Positions 51,790 through 58,253 of a stretch of DNA of 58,253 nt are shown here, in pieces. Every line of letters begins with the position of its first letter. The first letter of the stretch is position 1. The notes under the pieces are model-generated. The model was not told where the DNA came from, searched no databases, and was given only the letters and a program-made list of their open reading frames with translations. Source of the DNA: Rhodococcus maanshanensis NBRC 100610 (GTDB taxonomy: Bacteria > Actinomycetota > Actinomycetes > Mycobacteriales > Mycobacteriaceae); the NCBI RefSeq assembly GCF_001894865.1, contig NZ_BCXA01000047.1, positions 1 through 58,253 of the forward strand, given 5' to 3'. The position numbers and the translations under genes were made by a program.

Positions 51790-52740
51790 ATGGACGATCA
51801 GTCGAGGATGTACGAGCTGGAATTCCCGGCACCCCAGGTGTCCGCGGGCGACGGCCGAGGGCCGGTGCTGGTGCATGGTCTCGAGGGATTCTCCGACGCG
51901 GGACACGCGGTGAAGATCGCCACCACCCACCTGCGCGAGAGCCTGGAGACAGAACTCGTCGCGTCGTTCTCCGTCGACGAGCTGATCGACTACCGATCGC
52001 GTCGACCCACGATGACCTTCAAGGCGGACCACTTCTCCGATTACGACGAGCCCGAGCTCAACCTGTACGCGCTGCGTGACACCGCAGGAACGCCGTTTCT
52101 GCTGCTCGCGGGCCTGGAGCCCGACCTGAAGTGGGAACGCTTCACGACGGCGGTCCGGCTGCTGGCCGAGCAGCTCGGGGTTCGGCGCACGATCTCCCTC
52201 GGCGCGATCCCGATGGCGATCCCGCACACCCGCCCGCTCGGGGTCACGGCTCATTCGACCAACAAGGACCTGATCGGCGAGAACCAGAGCTGGTCCGGGG
52301 AGCTACAGATCCCGGGCAGCGCCTCCGCGCTGCTGGAGCTGCGGATGGCCCAGCACGGTCACGAGTCGATGGGCTACTCGGTGCACGTGCCGCACTACCT
52401 GGCACAGACGGACTATCCGGCGGCCGCGGAGACGCTGCTGGAGAACCTGGGCGAGATCGCCGACCTGGAGCTGCCGCTGGCCGCCCTCGGCGAGGCGGCC
52501 GCCCGCGTCCGCGAGCAGGTCGACGCGCAGATCACCGGCAACGACGAGGTGCAGTCCGTCGTCGCCGCCCTGGAACGTCAGTACGACTCGTTCGTCGCGG
52601 CGCAGGAGCGCCAGTCCACCCTGCTCGCCGGGGAGGCCGACCTGCCCAGCGGCGACGAACTCGGCGCGGAGTTCGAGAAATTCCTCGCTGAGCAGGCCGG
52701 ACTTGACGAGAAGTCCGACCGGGACGAGCCTGATCTGTAA
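51790..52740 (+). CDS. PAC2-family protein (Rv2714-like)
   Basis: A 316-residue protein of the PAC2 (proteasome assembly chaperone 2) superfamily, named for a eukaryotic chaperone; bacterial members are of unknown function. The first half shows the conserved GPVLVHGLEGFSDAGHAVKI, LVASFSVDELIDYRSRRPTM and TPFLLLAGLEPDLKWERF. The end is a long helical region (AARVREQVDAQITGNDEVQS ... EFEKFLAEQAG) probably forming coiled coils. It precedes an alpha/beta hydrolase gene by 97 bp, the order seen in Rv2714-Rv2715. Confidence 0.87.
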   Translation: MDDQSRMYELEFPAPQVSAGDGRGPVLVHGLEGFSDAGHAVKIATTHLRESLETELVASFSVDELIDYRSRRPTMTFKADHFSDYDEPELNLYALRDTAGTPFLLLAGLEPDLKWERFTTAVRLLAEQLGVRRTISLGAIPMAIPHTRPLGVTAHSTNKDLIGENQSWSGELQIPGSASALLELRMAQHGHESMGYSVHVPHYLAQTDYPAAAETLLENLGEIADLELPLAALGEAAARVREQVDAQITGNDEVQSVVAALERQYDSFVAAQERQSTLLAGEADLPSGDELGAEFEKFLAEQAGLDEKSDRDEPDL

Positions 52741-52764
52741 CTCGGTTCCACAGTTATCCGGCGG

Positions 52765-52815
52765 GCCGACCCCCTGAACTATACGATCGCCCAAGTCAGC
52801 GATGTAGGGGTCGGC
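52765..52815 (+). promoter_or_regulatory. Inverted repeat and promoter before the hydrolase gene
   Basis: GCCGACCCC (52765-52773) and GGGGTCGGC (52807-52815) are perfect 9-bp arms 33 nt apart. Between them is a -10-like TATACG (52780-52785). The repeat could loop out the promoter or act as a terminator for the PAC2 gene upstream. Confidence 0.45.
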
Positions 52816-52837
52816 ACAGCCGGCGACAGGAGGCGAC

Positions 52838-53875
52838 ATGAGTGCACGCAAAGGCCGCGCATTGCGGCCGGTTCCGGACACTGCGCCGCGCCTCGTCTTC
52901 CGCACCGTTCACGGGTACCGGCGGGCCTTCCGGATGGCAGGCGAGGGTCCGCCGCTCCTGTTGATCCACGGCATCGGCGACAACTCGTCGACCTGGAACG
53001 ACATCATCCCGCATCTCGCCAAGCACTTCACGGTGATCGCGCCCGATCTGCTCGGCCACGGCCGTTCGGACAAGCCGCGTGCCGACTACTCCATCGCGGC
53101 CTACGCGAACGGGATGCGGGACCTGCTCACGGTGCTCGGCCACGACCGCGTCACGGTGATCGGCCATTCGCTCGGTGGCGGGGTCGCGCTGCAGTTCGCG
53201 TACCAGTTCCCGCAGATGGTCGAGCGGCTCGTGGTGGTCTCCACCGGGGGCGTGACCAAGGACGTCAACCCCGCGCTGCGCTTCGCCTCGCTGCCGATCG
53301 CGAACCAGTCACTGCGCCTGCTGCAGATCCCCGGCACCATCTCCGCCCTCGGGGTGCTCGGCAAGATCGCCGATCAGCTCTACCGCGGGCCCTTCAAGTC
53401 GGTTCGGGTCTTCCACGACGCGCCGGACCTGGTGCGGGTGCTCAGCGACCTGCCCGATCCCACCGCGCGGGAGGCCTTCCTGCGCACCCTGCGCGCGGCC
53501 GTGGACTGGCGCGGCCAGGCGATCACCATGCTCGACCGGTGTTACCTGACGGCCGATCTGCCGGTCCAGATCATCTGGGGCGACGTCGACTCGGTGATCC
53601 CGGTCGGCCACGCCCACCTGGCCCACGCGGCGATGCCGGGCTCACGCCTGGAGATCTTCCGCGGCAGCGGCCATTTCCCGTTCCACGACGACCCGATCCG
53701 CTTCCTGCAGGTGGTCGAGGACTTCATCGCGAGCACCGCGCCGCTCGAGTTCGACCCGGCGAAGTGGCGGCAGATGCTCGTCAACGGCGTCGGCGAATCC
53801 CAGATCACCGGCACCGATTCGACCCGCGAGGCCGTGCTGGAGGCGATGGGCTCGGACGAGCGCAGCGCGACCTGA
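52838..53875 (+). CDS. Alpha/beta hydrolase (Rv2715-like)
   Basis: A 345-residue hydrolase with a complete catalytic set: oxyanion HGIGDNSSTW, nucleophile Ser111 in VIGHSLGGGVAL, the acid in IIWGDVDSVIPVGH and the His in GSGHFPFHDDP. The lid region (IPGTISALGVLGKIADQLYR) is of the haloperoxidase/lipase type. It matches Rv2715. Possible substrates are esters or lactones; nothing in the neighbourhood decides this. GGAGG lies 6 nt before the ATG. The DUF3516 helicase starts 26 bp later and may be in the same transcript. Confidence 0.88.
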   Translation: MSARKGRALRPVPDTAPRLVFRTVHGYRRAFRMAGEGPPLLLIHGIGDNSSTWNDIIPHLAKHFTVIAPDLLGHGRSDKPRADYSIAAYANGMRDLLTVLGHDRVTVIGHSLGGGVALQFAYQFPQMVERLVVVSTGGVTKDVNPALRFASLPIANQSLRLLQIPGTISALGVLGKIADQLYRGPFKSVRVFHDAPDLVRVLSDLPDPTAREAFLRTLRAAVDWRGQAITMLDRCYLTADLPVQIIWGDVDSVIPVGHAHLAHAAMPGSRLEIFRGSGHFPFHDDPIRFLQVVEDFIASTAPLEFDPAKWRQMLVNGVGESQITGTDSTREAVLEAMGSDERSAT

Positions 53876-53901
53876 CTCCTGGCAGGCCGTAACCTGGGTC
53901 G

Positions 53902-56406
53902 GTGCTGCTCTCCGACCTGGTCCCCGCGAGTCCCGATGCCGACTCGCTCTTCGACGCCTTCTCACGGTGGACGGCCGAACAGGGCCTGACCCTGTACCCG
54001 GCGCAGGAGGAGTCGCTGATCGAGGTGGTCTCGGGTGCGAACGTCATCCTGTCGACCCCGACGGGGTCCGGCAAGTCGATGGTCGCGATCGGCGCCCACT
54101 TCGCCGCGCTCGCCGAGGGCAGGCGCACCTACTACACCGCACCGATCAAGGCGCTGGTGAGCGAGAAGTTCTTTGCCCTCTGCGAGGTGTTCGGTGCCGA
54201 GAACGTTGGCATGATGACCGGCGACGCCTCGGTCAACGCCGGCGCGCCGATCATCTGTGCCACCGCGGAGATCGTGGCGAACCTGGCGCTGCGGCAGGGC
54301 GCCGACTCCGACATCGGCCAGGTGGTGATGGACGAGTTCCACTACTACTCCGAGCCGGACCGAGGTTGGGCCTGGCAGGTCCCGCTGATCGAGCTCCCCA
54401 ACGCCCAGTTCCTGCTGATGTCCGCGACGCTCGGTGACGTGTCGTTCTTCCAGGAGGACCTGACCCGCCGGACCGGGCGCCCGACAACCCTTGTCGGCGG
54501 CACGCAGCGCCCGGTGCCGCTGTCCTTCTCCTACGCCCGCACCCCCATCGGCGAGACCATCGAGGAGCTGGCGACGACCAACCAGGCACCGGTGTACGTG
54601 GTGCACTTCACCCAGGCCGCGGCGCTCGAACGCGCACAGGCGTTGACCAGTGTCAACATGAGCAGCCGGGAGGAGAAGGACGCCATCGCGGAGGCGATCG
54701 GGAGCTTCCGGTTCAGCACCGGCTTCGGAAAGACGTTGTCCCGCTTGGTCCGGCACGGCATCGGCGTGCACCACGCGGGCATGCTGCCCAAGTACCGCCG
54801 GCTCATCGAGAAGCTCGCGCAGGACGGGCTGCTCAAGGTCATCTGCGGAACCGACACCCTCGGCGTCGGCATCAACGTGCCGATCCGGACCGTGTTGCTG
54901 ACCGGCCTCACCAAGTACGACGGCACCAGGACCAGGCACCTGCGGGCCCGCGAGTTCCATCAGATCGCCGGCCGGGCGGGCCGGGCCGGCTACGACACCA
55001 TGGGCACCGTGGTGGTGCAGGCCCCGGAATACGAGATCGAGAACCACCGGCTCGTCGCGAGGGCCGGCGACGACCCGAAGAAGCTCAAGAAGATCCAGCG
55101 CAAGAAGCCGCCGGAGGGCTTCGTGTCGTGGGGGGAGCCGACGTTCGATCGCCTCGTCTCCGCCTCCCCCGAGCAGCTCACGTCCCGGTTCCGCGTCTCG
55201 AACTCGATGCTGCTCAACGTGATCGCGCGCCCCGGCAACTGCTTCGACGCGATGCGTCACCTCCTCGAGGACAGCCACGAGACCCGTCCGCAGCAGCGCA
55301 AGCACATCCTCAGGGCGATCGCGCTGTACCGCGGGCTGCTCCAGGCGGGCATCGTCGAGCAACTCGACGCCCCGGACCCGGACGGGTCGTGGGCCCGGCT
55401 GACGGTCGACCTGCAGCGCGACTTCGCGCTCAACCAGCCGCTGTCGCCGTTCGCGCTCGCCGCGATCGAACTGCTCGACCAGGAGTCGGTGACCTACGCC
55501 CTCGACGTGGTGTCGGTGATCGAGTCGACCCTGGACGACCCCCGCCAGATCCTGATGGGACAGCAGCACCATGCCCGCGGCGAGGCGGTCGCTCAGATGA
55601 AGGCCGACGGCATCGAGTACGACGAGCGGATGGAGCTGCTCGAGGAGATCACCTGGCCGAAACCGCTTGAGGAACTCCTCTTTCCCGCGTTCGAGATGTA
55701 CCGCGGCGGACACCCCTGGGTCTCCGAGTTCGCCCTTTCCCCCAAGTCGGTGGTGCGGGACATGGTGGAGAACGTGATGACGTTCGCCGAGTTGGTCAGC
55801 CACTACGGGCTGGCCCGCTCCGAGGGGTTGGTGCTGCGCTACCTCGCCGACGCCTACCGCGCGCTGCGTCAGACCGTGCCCGACGCCGCCCGCACCGAGG
55901 AACTCGAGGACATCACCGAGTGGCTGGGCGAGCTGATCCGACAGGTCGACTCGTCGCTGCTGGACGAATGGGAGCAGCTCACCAATCCTGGTGTGGAGGC
56001 CGACGATCAGCAGATCGCGTTCGGCGCCGACATCCCGCGACCGGTTTCCGCGAACACCAGGGCCTTCAAGGTGATGATCCGCAACGCGATGTTCAAGCGC
56101 ATCGAGTTGGCCTCGCGCAAGCGCTGGGACGCACTCGCCGAACTCGGCGACGGGCTGGAGTCGGAGGACTGGTCCGACCTGATGGAGCTGTACTTCGAGG
56201 AGTACGACGAGATCGGCACCGGCCCCGATGCCCGTGGACCGCAACTGTTCTCGGTCCAGGTCGAGCCGGAGCTGTGGCGGGTGCGCCAGACCATCGCCGA
56301 TCCGCAGGGCGATCACGGCTGGGCACTGGTCGGCGAGGTGAACCTGGCGGAGTCCGATGCCGCGGGCGAGGTGGTCTTCGACGAGTTCGAGGTCGTCGAG
56401 GGGTGA
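53902..56406 (+). CDS. Ski2-like DEAD/DEAH helicase with DUF3516
   Basis: An 834-residue SF2 helicase. The helicase core has motif I STPTGSGKSMVA (residues 51-62), motif II MDEFHYYSE, LLMSATLGDVSFF, the C-terminal HHAGMLPKYRRLIEKLAQ, VICGTDTLGVGINVPIRTV and motif VI HQIAGRAGRAGYD. From about residue 380 the large DUF3516 region follows (KKIQRKKPPEGFVSWGEPTF ... EFALSPKSVVRDMVENVMTF). The DEFH box and the Q-x-A-GRAGR motif are of the Ski2/Mtr4 type, so RNA unwinding is likely, though DNA repair roles exist in the wider family. GTG start. Its stop overlaps the amidohydrolase start (GTGA). Confidence 0.9.
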   Translation: MLLSDLVPASPDADSLFDAFSRWTAEQGLTLYPAQEESLIEVVSGANVILSTPTGSGKSMVAIGAHFAALAEGRRTYYTAPIKALVSEKFFALCEVFGAENVGMMTGDASVNAGAPIICATAEIVANLALRQGADSDIGQVVMDEFHYYSEPDRGWAWQVPLIELPNAQFLLMSATLGDVSFFQEDLTRRTGRPTTLVGGTQRPVPLSFSYARTPIGETIEELATTNQAPVYVVHFTQAAALERAQALTSVNMSSREEKDAIAEAIGSFRFSTGFGKTLSRLVRHGIGVHHAGMLPKYRRLIEKLAQDGLLKVICGTDTLGVGINVPIRTVLLTGLTKYDGTRTRHLRAREFHQIAGRAGRAGYDTMGTVVVQAPEYEIENHRLVARAGDDPKKLKKIQRKKPPEGFVSWGEPTFDRLVSASPEQLTSRFRVSNSMLLNVIARPGNCFDAMRHLLEDSHETRPQQRKHILRAIALYRGLLQAGIVEQLDAPDPDGSWARLTVDLQRDFALNQPLSPFALAAIELLDQESVTYALDVVSVIESTLDDPRQILMGQQHHARGEAVAQMKADGIEYDERMELLEEITWPKPLEELLFPAFEMYRGGHPWVSEFALSPKSVVRDMVENVMTFAELVSHYGLARSEGLVLRYLADAYRALRQTVPDAARTEELEDITEWLGELIRQVDSSLLDEWEQLTNPGVEADDQQIAFGADIPRPVSANTRAFKVMIRNAMFKRIELASRKRWDALAELGDGLESEDWSDLMELYFEEYDEIGTGPDARGPQLFSVQVEPELWRVRQTIADPQGDHGWALVGEVNLAESDAAGEVVFDEFEVVEG

Positions 56407-57842
56407 GCACGACGCTGCTGCGGGGTGCCCGGTTGGCGCCGGGCGAGGCGCCGACGGATCTGGTGGTCACCGGCGACCGGATCGGCGGCGACGGGCCCGC
56501 CGCGACGGCCGCCGTGGACATCGGTGGGCGGCTGGTGCTTCCCGGCCTCTGGGACGCCCACGTACACCTCGACCAGTGGGCGCTCTCCCGCGCCGCGCTC
56601 GACCTCTCCGCCGCGACCTCTGCCGCACACGCCGTCCGGCTGATCGCGGAGCATCTGCCGTCGGCCGACACCGACGTCGTCGTCGCGCACGGGTTCCGCG
56701 ACGGCCTGTGGCCGGACTCCCCCACCGCCGCTCTGCTGGACACGGCCACCGCGGACCGCCCGGTCGTCGCGTTGAGCGGCGACCTGCACAGCGGCTGGTT
56801 CAACACCGCCGCGCTGCGGCGCTTCTCGCTCGCGCCACACCCGAGCGGGCTGCTCACCGAAACCGAGTTCATGCCGATCATGAACGACGTGCAACGGGTG
56901 GACCCGGCGGTGCTGGATCGCCGGGTCGAGGAGGCGGTACGGGCCGCGGCAGCACGCGGGGTGGTCGGGGTGACGGACTTCGAGATCGCCGACAACCGCG
57001 CGGTGTGGGCACGGCGGATCGCCGCAGGCACCGACCTGCTGCGGGTGCGGTGCGGCATCTGGCCGCGGTGGCTCGAGCAGGCGATCGCCGACGGTGTCGA
57101 CACCGGGGACCCGGTGCCGGGCACCCGCGGGCTGGCGACCGTTGGGCCGATGAAGGTGATCGTGGACGGATCGCTCGGCACCAGGACCGCGTACTGCCAC
57201 CAGCCGTATCCGGGCGGCGGGCACGGGGTGCTGTCGGTGCCGCCGCAGGAGCTGGTCGGGCTGATGTCGCGCGCCACCGGTCACGGGCTCGAGTGCGCGA
57301 TCCACGCGATCGGCGACCAGGCCTGCGAGCACGTGCTCGACGCGTTCGCCGACACGGGCGCACGCGGATCCGTCGAGCACGCGCAACTGGTGGCGGAGAA
57401 GGACTTTCGACGGTTTGCCGAGCTGGGCGTGATCGCGAGTGTCCAGCCCGCACACGTGCACGACGATGCGGACCTGGCCGAGCGTTACTGGCCCGGCCGC
57501 ACCGGCCGAGCGTTCCCGTACGGCACGCTGCTGGCCGCGGGTGTGCGACTGGCGTTGGGCTCCGATGCTCCGGTGGCGCCGCTGGACCCGTGGCTGACCC
57601 TCGCCGCGGCGGTGGACCGCACCCTGCCGGACGGCCGGGTGTGGCACCGCGAGCACGAGATCCCGTGGGAGGTGGCCCTCGCCGCTTCCACTGGCGGCCG
57701 CACGCGGGTCAGGACCGGTGACCTCGCGGACCTGGTGGTGCTGGACACCGACGAGGTCCCGACCACCGGCGCCGATCTCGCCTCGATGCCCGTGTGGGGC
57801 ACGATGGTCGGCGGGCGGTGGACGTACGAACCGCCTGCCTAG
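56403..57842 (+). CDS. Amidohydrolase family protein (YtcJ-like)
   Basis: A 479-residue metal-dependent hydrolase. A small beta domain at both ends encloses a TIM barrel. The metal-binding HxH is His53/His55 in LPGLWDAHVHLDQWAL; later ligands include IHAIGDQACEHVLDAF and LALGSDAPVAPLDPW. The long insert with LHSGWFNTAALRRFSLAPHP is typical of the YtcJ/exoenzyme subgroup of amidohydrolase_3. The substrate is unknown (an amide, imide or ester). GTG 56403 overlaps the helicase stop. Its stop codon TAG lies within the CTAG target duplication of the MITE that follows, so the original stop was kept by the insertion. Confidence 0.85.
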   Translation: MSTTLLRGARLAPGEAPTDLVVTGDRIGGDGPAATAAVDIGGRLVLPGLWDAHVHLDQWALSRAALDLSAATSAAHAVRLIAEHLPSADTDVVVAHGFRDGLWPDSPTAALLDTATADRPVVALSGDLHSGWFNTAALRRFSLAPHPSGLLTETEFMPIMNDVQRVDPAVLDRRVEEAVRAAAARGVVGVTDFEIADNRAVWARRIAAGTDLLRVRCGIWPRWLEQAIADGVDTGDPVPGTRGLATVGPMKVIVDGSLGTRTAYCHQPYPGGGHGVLSVPPQELVGLMSRATGHGLECAIHAIGDQACEHVLDAFADTGARGSVEHAQLVAEKDFRRFAELGVIASVQPAHVHDDADLAERYWPGRTGRAFPYGTLLAAGVRLALGSDAPVAPLDPWLTLAAAVDRTLPDGRVWHREHEIPWEVALAASTGGRTRVRTGDLADLVVLDTDEVPTTGADLASMPVWGTMVGGRWTYEPPA

Positions 57843-58002
57843 GGCGCGTCTCTCAAATCCCTCCGGATGCACCTGGCGAAACAATCGTCGTCCGGCAAGG
57901 CGGAGGAGGAGCCGATACCGGGTTTGTATCGGCGCCGACGACAACGCAGCAGGGCGGCGATTGGGCGCCAGGGGCGCCGAATGTGGATTTGGGAGGCGTG
58001 CC
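57843..58002. mobile_element. MITE-like element, 160 bp, with CTAG target duplication
   Basis: Left end GGCGCGTCTCTCAAATCC (57843-57860) and right end GGATTTGGGAGGCGTGCC (57985-58002) are terminal inverted repeats matching at 15 of 18 positions. CTAG flanks both sides (57839-57842 and 58003-58006). There is no coding capacity. The inside has a hairpin, GCCGATAC-N7-GTATCGGC (about 57909-57931), and GGCGCCAGGGGCGCC near the right end. Termini and target fit a non-autonomous derivative of IS5-like elements, but the parent is not in the window. Confidence 0.78.
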
Positions 58003-58253
58003 CTAGACGGTATGGGGTGACGCACGAGTTGTCGTGAGTTCGCTCCGGCCGGTCGGCGTCCCTCGGTTGGTGAGGATGTGCCGGTGCGGGGGTCGATGTC
58101 AACGTCGTTCATGCTCGCTGCGCTGCGCGTGCTCCACGTTGACATCGCCGGCGCGCCGGCAGGTCGACGGTGATCGAGGGGACGCCCGAGGTTTTGGTGT
58201 GGACCGCCCTTGCGGGCCGGGACCTCACTCACAAGATTCGTGGGTTACCGAGC
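58003..58253. repeat. Contig-end repeat, right copy
   Basis: Reverse complement of the left-end repeat (1-248), about 90% identical overall by eye, with indels around the segment that reads ACCAAAACCTCGGGCG on the complementary strand. It begins at CTAGACGGTATGGGG, the same point at which the left copy meets the IS30 remnant's stop, but here it abuts the MITE instead. No transposase sequence is present on this side. Confidence 0.75.

Noticed and set aside
53962-56316. 784-codon minus-strand frame opposite the helicase
   Set aside because: The helicase motifs are complete on the plus strand; this frame has none.
56313-58232. 639-codon minus-strand frame running into the right-end repeat
   Set aside because: It mixes the antisense of the amidohydrolase, the MITE and the repeat; no homology, and biased composition.

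Overview
This is a high-GC actinobacterial contig of 58,253 bp. The order of housekeeping genes points to a mycolic-acid bacterium (Mycobacteriales), most likely in the Rhodococcus/Nocardia group. The blocks ceoB-ceoC, DUF3159, OB-fold protein, DUF3710-dut, DUF3093, DUF4193, cei, suhB, ppgK-sigA and sigB ... ideR follow the M. tuberculosis Rv2689c-Rv2715 neighbourhood. GTG starts, short start/stop overlaps and apparently leaderless genes are common. The contig looks like a complete assembly piece: both ends run outwards into the same roughly 250-bp repeat in inverted orientation. On the left the repeat borders a frameshifted IS30-type transposase remnant. On the right it borders a 160-bp MITE-like element with a CTAG target duplication.

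Layout. 0.2-3.6 kb: IS30 remnant, an orphan siderophore-binding lipoprotein under an IdeR box, a gene-poor stretch, and a DUF222-HNH (13E12-type) gene under a LexA SOS box. 3.7-14.5 kb: MFS sugar importer, dxs, a three-domain glutaminase (glutaminase-STAS-cNMP), a DrrAB-like ABC exporter with an overlapping SIMPL gene, a small membrane protein, a MarR-DHA2 efflux operon, and divergent to it a previously unlisted 29-residue ORF that is 48% methionine. 14.5-19.4 kb: TrmA-like RNA methyltransferase, a KimA/KUP-like potassium importer and the two TrkA-like subunits CeoB and CeoC. 19.5-28.3 kb: the conserved Rv2693c-Rv2703-like block ending with the principal sigma factor. 28.3-41.5 kb: a Tat-exported PhoD phosphatase, a KhtT/KhtU-like K+/H+ antiporter pair, a GAP-family membrane protein, a NarL-type two-component system, a helicase, a YihY/BrkB protein, several small actinobacterial DUFs and a methyltransferase. 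41.5-48.6 kb: sigB under an ECF-type promoter, an operon pairing a GNAT/acyl-CoA-ligase-like fusion (Pat type) with an AcuC-like deacetylase, then ideR-galE. 48.6-57.8 kb: secreted PI-PLC-like enzyme, DUF4192, a lipoprotein, a PAC2 protein, an alpha/beta hydrolase, and a DUF3516 helicase overlapping an amidohydrolase.

Themes. Potassium balance recurs: an importer with two RCK proteins, plus an RCK-C-gated exporter. So does iron control: ideR and an IdeR-boxed binding protein lie in the same window. Stress control appears as sigA, sigB with an ECF promoter, and an SOS box. Reversible lysine acetylation appears as the Pat-AcuC operon. The least explained object is the Met-rich micro-ORF at 14366-14455, which has a strong ribosome binding site and sits beside MarR operators. 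All family assignments come from reading motifs; no database search was run.
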